From the NCBI GenBank assembly GCA_018433675.1, contig JAHDQS010000024.1, positions 32,399 to 96,398 on the forward strand: DNA of 64,000 nucleotides. Reading direction: 5' to 3'. This stretch comes from Clostridia bacterium (GTDB lineage: Bacteria > Bacillota > Peptococcia > DRI-13 > SM3-B62). Positions within the stretch are counted from its first letter, which is position 1, and every line of letters begins with the position of its first letter. Made by a program: the position numbers and the translations under genes. Below, one piece after another: positions 7,426 to 15,312 of this stretch. Below the pieces are notes generated by a model. The model did no database searches. It had not been told where the DNA came from and saw nothing but the letters and a program-made list of their open reading frames with translations.

Positions 7426-9235
7426 GTATGACGGGCATGCCGTCAATCTGTGGTGAAAGTCCACGAGGGGCGTAGTTGCCGACGAACCCCAGAGCGACTT
7501 GCAAGTTTCACATCGTGAGGTGTGGGAGAGAAGAAGCAATAGCGAAATCGTAGCCTGACGAACAGAAACCTAATACCAAGGCTTGCATGGCGGATAAGCT
7601 GGCCGAAAGCGGTGAAGTCCAAAAGGCAACCGTAACCCATGCAGGTAAATTAGGCAGGTAGACGAGGAAAGATTGACGACTTATCCCGTGAGGTCTCACA
7701 GACGGAGGAATCTGTAGTAACAACGAACTGTGAGAAGTCAGCAGAGACCATACTACTGAGAAATCAGGAAGGGTCGAACAATTCAAGGTCGACTGGACTT
7801 TGGAATGTGAGTGCATAGGCTCGACGAGAATCAAAGTAGCGAGGTCGTAACCGAGCGAAAGATTCATAGGAGTTAGGGCTAATGTGCATGAGAGCAAAGG
7901 AGAAAAGGAGACGAGTATGAGCCAACTAATGGAAGAGATACTCAGCCAAGAGAACATGACACGAGCCTACAAGAAGGTGAAGGCGAACAAAGGTGCAAGT
8001 GGAGTAGACGGAATTTCCGTAGACGAAGCACATGAGTACCTTAAGGGGAACTGGTCGAGTATCAAAGAGCGTATCCGAAGGAGGAAGTACAAGCCACAGC
8101 CGGTGCTGCGAGTAGAAATACCGAAGCCAGCTGGTGGAGTGCGGAAACTGGGGATACCAAGCGTGGTAGACAGAATCATAGAACAGGCAATCGTGCAGGT
8201 AATAACTCCTATTGTAGAACCATATTTTAGTGACTACAGTTATGGATTTAGACCTGACAGGAGAGCACAGCAGGCAGTCATCAAACTGCTTGAATATCTC
8301 AACGATGGATACACCTATATAGTAGACATTGACCTAGAGAAGTTCTTTGATAATGTGCCACAAGACAAGCTGATGACCCTAGTTGGTAAAATCGTAAAAG
8401 ACCCCGACACGGAATCGCTGATAAGTAAATACTTAAAAGCGGGGGTAATGGTAAAAGGGAAATATGAAGCCACCAACGTGGGAACACCACAGGGCGGAAA
8501 CCTATCACCAATCCTAAGTAACATCATGTTGAATGAGCTGGATAGAGAACTCGAAGCAAGAGGGCTGAATTTTGTCAGGTATGCAGATGACTGCATAATT
8601 GCAGTAGGAAGCAGTGCAGCAGCCAATCGAGTAATGAACTCCATCGTGAAATGGATAGAAAGAAAGCTCGGGCTAAAAGTAAACATGACAAAGACGAAGG
8701 TAGCGAAACCAAGCCGTCTAAAATACCTAGGTTTTGGCTTCGTAAAGATGGGTGACAAATGGGAAGCAAGACCACATCAAGACTCCGTAATGAAATTTAA
8801 ACGGAGACTGAAAAAGCTAACCAAACGCTCTTGGTCAATCAGCATGAGTGAAAGGATCCAAAGGCTGAACTGGGTCATCAGAGGCTGGATAAACTACTTC
8901 CGAATCGGAAAGATGAAGCAAAAACTCACTAGAATCGATGAGCACCTGAGAACGAGAATGAGAATAGTTATCTGGAAGCAGTGGAAGACCAGCCAAAAGA
9001 GATACTGGGGACTTAGGAAACTGGGAGCACCCGAGTGGATGGCGAAACAGTCAGCTGGGTTTGGTGACCACTACCAAGCGGTTGCCAAAACCACAGGACT
9101 CCGAAAAATATCAAAAGAAATCCTCGCAAGGCGAGGACTCGTTAGTTGTGTAGATTACTATTTGAATTGAACCGCCAGGTGCCGAACGGCATGCCAGGTG
9201 GTGTGAGAGGGGGAATAAAATTTCCTCTACTCGAT
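7426..9235 (+). mobile_element. Group II intron, probably full length
   Basis: The left end is placed at GTATG (7426), resembling the GUGYG start of group II introns. About 490 bases of structured, non-coding sequence follow before the maturase gene (for example the paired segment around GTGGTGAAAGTCCAC). After the maturase comes a domain V-like hairpin (GAACCGCC...GGTGGTG, 9169-9203), then a domain VI-like stem with GAGGGGGAA...TTTCCTCTACTCGAT. The right end is set at the AT of CGAT (about 9235). Both ends are estimates of a few bases. Insertion directly behind a terminator hairpin is the habit of group IIC introns. Confidence 0.8.
7917..9170 (+). CDS. ltrA: Group II intron reverse transcriptase/maturase
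   Basis: The 417-residue protein has the reverse transcriptase core: KANKGASGVDGIS near the N-terminus, IVDIDLEKFFDNV, the GTPQGGNLSPILSNIMLNELD segment and the catalytic FVRYADDCII. Behind it is the maturase (domain X) region with LNWVIRGWINYFRIGKM and WKQWKTSQKRYWGLRKLG. There is no C-terminal HNH domain, as in class C intron proteins. It helps fold and splice the intron and copies it back into DNA. The start at 7917 follows AAAGGAGACGAGT; an in-frame ATG at 7884 has no site. The frame is uninterrupted, so the element may still be active. Confidence 0.92.
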   Translation: MSQLMEEILSQENMTRAYKKVKANKGASGVDGISVDEAHEYLKGNWSSIKERIRRRKYKPQPVLRVEIPKPAGGVRKLGIPSVVDRIIEQAIVQVITPIVEPYFSDYSYGFRPDRRAQQAVIKLLEYLNDGYTYIVDIDLEKFFDNVPQDKLMTLVGKIVKDPDTESLISKYLKAGVMVKGKYEATNVGTPQGGNLSPILSNIMLNELDRELEARGLNFVRYADDCIIAVGSSAAANRVMNSIVKWIERKLGLKVNMTKTKVAKPSRLKYLGFGFVKMGDKWEARPHQDSVMKFKRRLKKLTKRSWSISMSERIQRLNWVIRGWINYFRIGKMKQKLTRIDEHLRTRMRIVIWKQWKTSQKRYWGLRKLGAPEWMAKQSAGFGDHYQAVAKTTGLRKISKEILARRGLVSCVDYYLN

Positions 9236-9431
9236 TATCAAATTTTGGAAGGTTAGGTCAAAAAAGATGCCATTATTTGATCTCTCGGATTTATGCTTTT
9301 GAATAATAGGCATGTAGTCGATCTGTAAAATAAAAAATGTTCAAACCCACATAAATATAGAGCTTAAACATATAAACCGACGACATGAATCTATATATCC
9401 AAGAAATAATGTTCAGAACTCATACCGTCGT
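9236..9431. other. Non-coding gap between intron and HEPN gene
   Basis: About 200 AT-rich bases. I see no gene, RNA or clear hairpin. The operon ending at 9432 reads into it and no obvious terminator is present. Confidence 0.5.
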
Positions 9432-10103
9432 TCAAACACTTCTCAGCAGGTAACACTTATTGTCATAATAGACTTTCATTCCATCCAAAATGCCCTTGAT
9501 AAATTTCTGAACTTCATCTTTGATATGTTCTAAATCCGTTAAGGTCATATCTCTTGCACAATCACCAAATGACTCATCCCCATGAGCCAGATTGTTCCTC
9601 TTATCTTTTACCGTTCTTAAACAACCACCATCGTCTGAAGCCACATATCTTATACAGTGTTTATCACAAAGCTCCCTTATAGCCCTCGCGTCCAAATTGC
9701 CACCAAACCTCCGATTTTCACGATGAAGTATAATCGGTTGGTTAAGCAGCACCTGATTAATAATGGTTTGGACTTTTTCCTCATAGGTTTTCCGTCCGGC
9801 GCCGCTTAAATGGAGTTGTCCGATTTCATAGTTTGACCAGATCATTCTGACTTCGTCGATAAGCTCATTGTATCCAATTTGACTATTCTTGACGCTCTCA
9901 TATATCTCCATCAGTCCGCTAGCCACACACGCCTCAACCAAATTATAAAGCATCAACAGCAGGTTGGACTTTAAGATGCGCTGAAATCGTGAATTATCAA
10001 TGGTCTGAACTTTCCCGCTTCCATTTTCAATTTCAACCATAATGGAATAGTAAAACTCAATTTCTGACACCCTATCCTCAAAGAGAAGCAACGTACTATT
10101 CAT
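9432..10103 (-). CDS. MAE_28990/MAE_18760-like HEPN ribonuclease
   Basis: A mostly helical protein of about 223 residues whose C-terminal third carries R-N-N-L-A-H (R172, H177 when counted from the ATG at 10112), the Rx4H signature of HEPN RNases. The wider pattern (LLLMLYNLVEACVASGLMEIY early, VKDKRNNLAHGDESF late, then a closing helix) fits the MAE_28990 group, found in defence loci. HEPN proteins usually cut RNA as dimers when triggered. The gene is last in a four-gene operon and overlaps the DUF262 gene. The ATG at 10103 has GAAGGATG at suitable distance; an ATG at 10112 is the alternative. Confidence 0.75.
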   Translation of the reverse strand: MNSTLLLFEDRVSEIEFYYSIMVEIENGSGKVQTIDNSRFQRILKSNLLLMLYNLVEACVASGLMEIYESVKNSQIGYNELIDEVRMIWSNYEIGQLHLSGAGRKTYEEKVQTIINQVLLNQPIILHRENRRFGGNLDARAIRELCDKHCIRYVASDDGGCLRTVKDKRNNLAHGDESFGDCARDMTLTDLEHIKDEVQKFIKGILDGMKVYYDNKCYLLRSV

Positions 10104-11151
10104 TGGCAACATCCTTCAACAATTGATCTCTGACATATTCAACTCGTTTTTTCAATTTTCCTTGGTTGTTGCTTGCGTCTGAAGTGGTTAATTCGTCAAA
10201 TTCGGGAGTATCAAGCCAATCAACTGATTGCGCAGTTAAGTTGGGGTTACTTCTAAGCGCAAGGGCAACACCGACTGAAATCGCTTCAAACCTAACTCTT
10301 GGTGTCGTTGTCGCATTAACTGTTTTTGCGAATCCATATTGAAAATGCTTTCCAACAAACTCACATGTCTGTTTAAATTCAGCCCAATACTTCTTTTCGT
10401 CAAAATTGTTCTGATGTGTAATTAAAAAAGAATCTAAAAAAGTAGCTACCTGATGGTCAAATGAAGTATAGTCATTTACATAAGCAAAAAAGCGGAGAAC
10501 AAGTTCAAACCGTTCATGGCGCTTCTCCTGTGTTTTAGAAACAGGACACAAGCGTACAAACATGGAGTCTTTTGCGCACTTGTCAATGAATTTTGTGAGT
10601 TTCCCCGGATATGTACCACGGCGAAATTCTGAATCATTAATTTTTATTCCCGCACGGTTCACTCTACTAAAAATATCTTGCCTAAGGTCGTCAGGAGTAT
10701 TATGATCAAGAACAACAATACGCAAGGTCCTATTATAGAAGCGCCTTTGTTGTGATTCAGAAAGGTCAGAAAAGGTAAACCCATCCAAATCAGTTAATTT
10801 TGGAAGACCAGATAACTGCAGCTGATTTTCTGAAAAGGATACAAGGGTATTGATTCGCTGAACGCCATCAATAATCTCTAATCTGCCATCTTCACAGTCT
10901 CCTAAAAACATAAACGGAATTGGGAGTCCTAAAAGGACGGACTCAATAAAAGAAGCCCTATTCTTTTCTGCCCAGATAAAATCGCGTTGATAGTCCGGCA
11001 CAAAAAAATCCCCTCTTTTGAACTTGGACACAATCAACTCGACTGTGAAATCTTTTGTATCATAATCAACACGTCGTTGCAACTCCTTAAGCTGCAATTC
11101 TGCCTTATCTTTCTGCTCAGACGAAAGAGCCTTACTCTTTTTAGTTGGCAT
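10096..11151 (-). CDS. DUF262 (GmrS-like, ParB-fold) protein
   Basis: The 351-residue protein has the DUF262 hallmark residues: FVPDYQRDFIWAEKNRASFIESVLLGLPIPFMFL followed by LEIIDGVQRINTLVSF, with the D-G-x-Q-R motif at 95-99. This domain occurs in GmrS, BrxU and SspE, where it hydrolyses nucleotides and senses or helps cut DNA. No C-terminal DUF1524 (HNH) part is visible, so DNA cleavage by this protein alone is uncertain. The C-terminus is helical and could contact the HEPN partner. A strong site (GAGGAGG) precedes the start, one base after the methyltransferase stop. The close packing implies coupled translation. Confidence 0.8.
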   Translation of the reverse strand: MPTKKSKALSSEQKDKAELQLKELQRRVDYDTKDFTVELIVSKFKRGDFFVPDYQRDFIWAEKNRASFIESVLLGLPIPFMFLGDCEDGRLEIIDGVQRINTLVSFSENQLQLSGLPKLTDLDGFTFSDLSESQQRRFYNRTLRIVVLDHNTPDDLRQDIFSRVNRAGIKINDSEFRRGTYPGKLTKFIDKCAKDSMFVRLCPVSKTQEKRHERFELVLRFFAYVNDYTSFDHQVATFLDSFLITHQNNFDEKKYWAEFKQTCEFVGKHFQYGFAKTVNATTTPRVRFEAISVGVALALRSNPNLTAQSVDWLDTPEFDELTTSDASNNQGKLKKRVEYVRDQLLKDVANE

Positions 11152-11152
11152 T

Positions 11153-12196
11153 TTAATTTACCTCCTCTATATGACGCCGAATACTTTCACCAATAGCGAC
11201 TCCCAAGTTCACGGGTACAGCGTTTCCGATATGTATCCCCAATTCCTTTTTGCTAACAATCATGTTTGGCGGCAAAAAATCATAGTCAGGCGGAAAAGAC
11301 TGGAGCATCGCCCCTTCTCGTAAAGAAATGCCTCGATCTTGCTCTGGATGCCCAAATCGACCATTTCCATAACCATAAAACTGCGTCGTTATTGTTGGCG
11401 CAGGTTCGTTCCACGACATTCGACCATATACAGACGGATAAGTAATGCCGCTCTCTTTTTTGTGGCAGGTTAGTTGCAAGTTTTCATCCCAATCACGCCA
11501 AGTACCCCCGGGTACAGACTGCTTAATCCGCTTAATGTTTATTGATGATAACTGGGCAGCCGTATGTAGAGAGTCATCTTTTGAAGATTGCCCTGCCTTT
11601 ATAGGAGGAAGCATCCCAATTGAATCTTTGACAGTTAAGTAATTTTCAGGCGTATACTGTGGTTCTATCAGTTTAATATCTCCAAGTCTTGATGCAAGAA
11701 GAACCAGTCTGCGCCTTCCTTGAGGAACACCATAATCAGGGCAGAAAGCTATGCTCCATGAAACGTGATATCCTAAATCAGTAAGTGTGTTTCTAAAATC
11801 ATCAAAAACAGGCTCTGAAGCCAATTCTGGAACATTCTCCATAGAAACTATTTCTGGCAAAATATCAGTGACTTTTTCTGCAAAAGAGTATAGCAATTTC
11901 CATTTATCTCCTTTGTGGCCATCCTTACGATATCTTTGCGTATATTTTGAAAAAGGCTGACATGGAGCACAGCCAACTAATGCGCGGACAACTTCAGCAG
12001 GGTATAGGCTCACAATCTCGTCCGATGCGAGTTGAGCGACATCAGCCTCAATGAACTGTGCATCATTGTTTTTTTCATATGCATATTGGCATGTCGAATC
12101 AATATCTATTCCTGCAAGAACTTGCAATCCCGAACGTGTAAGTCCGTGAGTCAGACCGCCTATTCCACAGAATAAATCTATTACAGCACATGGCAT
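11153..12196 (-). CDS. DNA (cytosine-5) methyltransferase
   Basis: All main m5C motifs are present in 347 residues: motif I DLFCGIGG (7-14) for AdoMet, motif IV GCAPCQPF with catalytic Cys79, motif VI ENVPEL (about 120), motif VIII QGRRRLVLLAS (about 159) and motif X GNAVPVNLGVAIG near the end. Between VIII and X lies the target recognition region, so the recognition sequence cannot be read off. It should methylate cytosine in host DNA. It follows the C-protein gene by four bases with AAGGAGGTGAG upstream. No ordinary restriction nuclease follows it; DUF262 and HEPN genes take that place. Confidence 0.92.
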   Translation of the reverse strand: MPCAVIDLFCGIGGLTHGLTRSGLQVLAGIDIDSTCQYAYEKNNDAQFIEADVAQLASDEIVSLYPAEVVRALVGCAPCQPFSKYTQRYRKDGHKGDKWKLLYSFAEKVTDILPEIVSMENVPELASEPVFDDFRNTLTDLGYHVSWSIAFCPDYGVPQGRRRLVLLASRLGDIKLIEPQYTPENYLTVKDSIGMLPPIKAGQSSKDDSLHTAAQLSSINIKRIKQSVPGGTWRDWDENLQLTCHKKESGITYPSVYGRMSWNEPAPTITTQFYGYGNGRFGHPEQDRGISLREGAMLQSFPPDYDFLPPNMIVSKKELGIHIGNAVPVNLGVAIGESIRRHIEEVN

Positions 12197-12200
12197 AATG

Positions 12201-12452
12201 TTATCTCACCTCCTTGGACTTTTTTTGCAGTAATGGGTGGTTGTCATTATCAACGAATAATAAATATGCGTCGATTCCCAACGCTACTGCGATTTTTTCA
12301 ATATTGTCAAGCGAAATACTACGCTTTTCACGCTCAATTGCACTAATATATGTTCGGTGTAATCCAGCAATACCTGCAAATTCCTCTTGCGACAAGCCTC
12401 GCTCTGTGCGATATCGCTTGAGATTACTTGCGAATGTACTTAATAGACTCAT
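12201..12452 (-). CDS. XRE-family controller (C) protein
   Basis: An 83-residue HTH protein: FASNLKRYRTERGLSQEEFAGIAGLHRTYISAIEREKRSISLDNIEKIAVALGI is a textbook HTH_3 domain and nearly the whole protein, as in restriction-modification C proteins. The start at 12452 follows AGAGGTGGTGG; an ATG at 12533 would extend the protein into the promoter. It is the first gene of the operon. The promoter contains two direct copies of a GACnnnnnGTC-type box, the form of C-protein binding sites, so it probably times expression of the genes behind it. Confidence 0.85.
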   Translation of the reverse strand: MSLLSTFASNLKRYRTERGLSQEEFAGIAGLHRTYISAIEREKRSISLDNIEKIAVALGIDAYLLFVDNDNHPLLQKKSKEVR

Positions 12453-12472
12453 ACCACCACCTCTGATAATAT

Positions 12473-12514
12473 ATTTTACATGAATTTCAGACAATAAGTC
12501 AACAGACAATAAGT
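12473..12514 (-). promoter_or_regulatory. Promoter with tandem C-box-like repeats
   Basis: On the minus strand TTGACT (12497-12502), 18 bases, TAAAAT (12473-12478) form a promoter 21 bases ahead of the C-protein start. ACTTATTGTCTG occurs twice in the same direction (plus-strand coordinates 12488-12499 and 12503-12514), 15 bases apart and spanning the -35. GAC-TTATT-GTC is symmetric in the manner of C-boxes. Confidence 0.65.
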
Positions 12515-12559
12515 AACATACAAAAATAAACATTAGCTGAATATCATTACCCTCTCCAT

Positions 12560-13031
12560 TTACTCCTTTGCAGCCTGTGAACGTTTCATCTTTGCCTTTT
12601 GAACAGCTTCGAATAGCTCTCGAGAAATAATTGTCGGATGGTGGTTTCTAAGCAATACCTTATCGGCATCACTTTGGTTTTTTACCTGATACCCCTCAAA
12701 GGATACGGTTTTTTGAAGCAGAACGCTTCCAACATACTTTTCATTGGAAAGAAGTTTGGATATAGCTTCACGATTCCATTTTAAATTTGCCAGTAGGCGA
12801 GGGTATTTGTTTTGTTTCCAGATCTTTCGCAATTTTCCCAAGACTGCTACCGTTAAGATAGCTTTCAAATATCCAGACAACAGCTTCTGCTTCCTGAAAA
12901 ATACTAGTAAGTAACCCATCTGGCGTTTGGCTACATCCATAACATTTTCGGTCCGCGAGTTTGGATGTGCCATCTTTGAACCCCTCGCGAAGAGCAGCTT
13001 TAATCTGATTGCTTTTATTTGGTGTAGACAT
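12560..13031 (-). pseudogene. Large serine recombinase fragment, frameshifted
   Basis: Two adjacent frames give consecutive pieces of one recombinase. The first (13031 to about 12770) reads MSTPNKSNQIKAALREGFKDGTSKLADRKCYGC...AVVWIFESYLNGSSLGKIAKDLETKQIPSPTG. The second, shifted, (to 12560) reads LKWNREAISKLLSNEKYVGSVLLQKTVSFEGYQVKN...NHHPTIISRELFEAVQ. This is the Recombinase domain and the start of the zinc-ribbon part of large serine recombinases. The N-terminal catalytic domain and the C-terminus are missing. It lies between the defence operon and the 3' end of tmRNA, so it may mark an old element boundary. Confidence 0.75.
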
Positions 13032-13227
13032 GATTCATCTCTCCTTCACAAATGATATGAATGAAAAAGCCATGGTGAATATCTCCATCATGGCTAAAAT
13101 AACTTATTTGCGGATTCAACTCCTAACGGATACAGAACCCACTCTTGTTGCTTGTCCTTATTGTTGCAAAAATACTGAATGTATAAAATAGTTGGCAAAA
13201 TTCAACATAAAATCTGTCAACTTATTT

Positions 13228-13577
13228 TGGTGGAGGTGAGGGGAATCGAACCCCTGTCCGAAAGAACGACCACAAGAGCTTCTCCGAGCGCAGCCTATAA
13301 TTTAAATCTCGCCATCAGGACTCCAGATAGGCACGGATTCCTTCAGACCAGTCCCATAAGTTTCCCTCTTAAGCTATGCGACTCTAACTCAGAGGTATCC
13401 CGCTAAAATGACCTCTTAGCCCTCACCGCGGGAGCAGAGAGTAAGAGGTTAACTGCTTTACGCAGCTAAAGCTAAATTATCGTTAGCGTTTAATTTATGG
13501 TGCATTGTTTTACGAGAAATGCGACCTCGGCTCGCTACTCTTGCCACCTTTTCCCCCGTCGAAACCAGTACACCCCC
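13228..13577 (-). ncRNA. ssrA: Transfer-messenger RNA (tmRNA)
   Basis: The 5' end GGGGGTG (13577 downward) pairs with CACCTCC just before the 3' ACCA (13228), giving the seven-pair acceptor stem with one G-U. The 3' end has the TPsiC-like GGGTTCGATTCCCC loop and the 5' side continues as TACTGGTTTCGACGGGGG, typical of tmRNA. The tag frame lies at 13458-13487 and encodes ANDNLALAA followed by TAA, so the added tag should be AANDNLALAA. It rescues stalled ribosomes together with SmpB, encoded directly upstream. Confidence 0.97.
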
Positions 13578-13620
13578 AAAATTATCTTATCAATGTTCAC
13601 GTTTTAAGCTATCTTTAACG

Positions 13621-14088
13621 TCAATTCTTTGCTTTCTCCCGAAAAGCCCTTTCCACCTCGCGTTTAGCGTCCTTCTTGGCCAGGTCTTCCCGTTTGTCGT
13701 ATGTTTTCTTTCCTTTGGCCAGCGCCAGTTCAACCTTAGCCCGGCCATGCTTGAAATAAATTTTCAGCGGAACCAGCGTTAAACCTTGTTGCTTGACCTT
13801 ACCGAAAAGTCTGTTTATCTCCCTCTTATGGAGCAGTAGTTTCCTCTTTCTGACCGGATCTACGTTGTAGCGGTTACCTTGCTCGTAAGGGCTGATATGC
13901 ACATTGCACAAAAAGAGCTCTCCGTTTTCCACAGCAGCATAACTGTCTTTAAGATTGACCTTGCCTTCCCGCAAAGATTTGACCTCCGTGCCTGTCAGAA
14001 CAATTCCGGCTTCGTGGGTCTCTTCAATGAAGTAGTCATGGCGGGCTTTTCTGTTTTCGGTAACAACCTTCATGCTCTGCTGTGCCAC
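13621..14088 (-). CDS. smpB: SsrA-binding protein SmpB
   Basis: About 155 residues with the full SmpB signature: [39 protein letters not shown], then the [15 protein letters not shown] core and the basic C-terminal tail ([25 protein letters not shown]) that reaches the decoding centre. It binds tmRNA and brings it to stalled ribosomes; ssrA lies 43 bases downstream. The start is not certain: GTG codons at 14097 and 14088 and an ATG at 14073 are in frame. GGGTGAG just before 14088 favours that one. It has its own promoter at 14170-14198. Confidence 0.95.
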   Translation of the reverse strand: MAQQSMKVVTENRKARHDYFIEETHEAGIVLTGTEVKSLREGKVNLKDSYAAVENGELFLCNVHISPYEQGNRYNVDPVRKRKLLLHKREINRLFGKVKQQGLTLVPLKIYFKHGRAKVELALAKGKKTYDKREDLAKKDAKREVERAFREKAKN

Positions 14089-14169
14089 TTTTCTCACCCG
14101 TTTTTCACTGGTACTCGTATCCGGCCCTCAACTCATAGCAACAACATCCTGCAAGAGGGCTGAGTATTG

Positions 14170-14198
14170 ATTATACCACAGTCTGACGTGTTTTTCAA
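14170..14198 (-). promoter_or_regulatory. Sigma-A promoter for smpB-ssrA
   Basis: TTGAAA (14193-14198), 17 bases, TATAAT (14170-14175) on the minus strand. It lies between the FecC-type permease gene and smpB and separates smpB from the seven-gene operon upstream. Confidence 0.7.
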
Positions 14199-14224
14199 AC
14201 GCCATAAAAAACGTATGTGTTCAT

Positions 14225-15286
14225 TTATTTTCCCTTGACCAAGCTATTTCCTAATCTCGATTTTTTTCTATACAGCAAAAAGAAAAAGAACGGTGCCCCC
14301 AACATGGCAGTAATAATGCCGACCGGCACTTCAAAAGGCTGAAAAAGCGTACGTGCTACAGTATCGCTTAATACAAGGAGGAGTCCTCCGGCAATTCCCG
14401 ATAACAAAACTAAATAGCGGTAATCATTGCCGATTATCATTCTTGAAATATGGGGAGCCACGATTCCGATAAAACCTATCGTCCCCGCTACGCTCACCGC
14501 ACTACCGGCCAGAACAGAAGCAGTAAGAATAATAAGCAATCTGGAAACCTCAATAGAAAGACCCAAATTTCTCCCCACCTCTTCCCCCAGCATAAAAAGA
14601 TTAATCCTAGGGCTGAGAACTACGGCAAATACCCCCCCCAACAAGCTATAAGGCAAGATGATATCGAAATAAGGCCATCCTCGTCCGGTTAAGCTGCCGG
14701 TAAGCCAAGTATAGGTTATTCCCAAGCCGTCATTGTTCAAAATCATTAGTGCCGATGTGAAGGCTCTAAATAGCGCACTCAGAGCAACGCCCGCAAGGAC
14801 TATTGTTACATTCGAACTGAATCCGTCCCGTCGGGAAAGACCGTAAATAATCAGAGCAGCCAGTAAAGCCCCTAAAAAGGCGGCGGGAGGTAGCATTCTG
14901 ATATTTCCGGGTATCAGGCACATAACGATAACAGCAGCTAATCCTGCACCTGAGTTTACGCCTATAATATTAGGTGAAGCAAGAGGATTGCGCAGAAGTC
15001 CTTGCAACAAGGCTCCTGCGATTCCCATGTTCACTCCGACCATCATAGCAACCAGAGTGCGTGGTAGCCTGACATTCCAAATAACATGCTGTGTCAAGGT
15101 ATCTTGGCACCCTCCGCAAAACACCTCAAAAATACCCTTCAAAGAAAATGTCAGTGTTCCGTTGAAAACACTCAAAATAACGGATACAAGCAGCAAAACA
15201 GAGGACAGTACAAACACAAATAAACGGTTTTTTTCTTTTCTTTGCTGCCACGAAAGATCTGCTTTTGACAAAACAATATTCCCCAT
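14225..15286 (-). CDS. FecCD-family ABC importer permease
   Basis: A 353-residue membrane protein with about ten hydrophobic segments and the FecCD/BtuC family marks: NVRLPRTLVAMMVGVNMGIAGALLQGLLRNPLASPNIIGVNSGAG near the N-terminus and GTIGFIGIVAPHISRMIIGNDYRYL near the C-terminus, the loop that meets the ATPase. It forms the channel for a metal chelate, B12-like compound or oxyanion. It is the last gene of the operon that starts at 20179, next to its binding protein and ATPase. Members of this importer type include MolB, which carries molybdate/tungstate; the sequence alone does not give the substrate. Confidence 0.9.
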   Translation of the reverse strand: MGNIVLSKADLSWQQRKEKNRLFVFVLSSVLLLVSVILSVFNGTLTFSLKGIFEVFCGGCQDTLTQHVIWNVRLPRTLVAMMVGVNMGIAGALLQGLLRNPLASPNIIGVNSGAGLAAVIVMCLIPGNIRMLPPAAFLGALLAALIIYGLSRRDGFSSNVTIVLAGVALSALFRAFTSALMILNNDGLGITYTWLTGSLTGRGWPYFDIILPYSLLGGVFAVVLSPRINLFMLGEEVGRNLGLSIEVSRLLIILTASVLAGSAVSVAGTIGFIGIVAPHISRMIIGNDYRYLVLLSGIAGGLLLVLSDTVARTLFQPFEVPVGIITAMLGAPFFFFLLYRKKSRLGNSLVKGK

Positions 15287-15312
15287 TCCTTTGCGTTTTC
15301 CCTTTGTTTTTT

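Noticed and set aside
11445..11642. Plus-strand open frame within the methyltransferase gene
   Set aside because: Antisense shadow of the strongly supported m5C methyltransferase.
13009..13191. A 60-codon plus-strand frame between the recombinase remnant and tmRNA
   Set aside because: No ribosome site, no recognisable domain, and it overlaps the recombinase fragment.
13228..13260. tRNA-like 3' end with CCA, read as a possible tRNA gene
   Set aside because: It is the tRNA-like end of tmRNA; no anticodon arm of a tRNA follows at normal distance.
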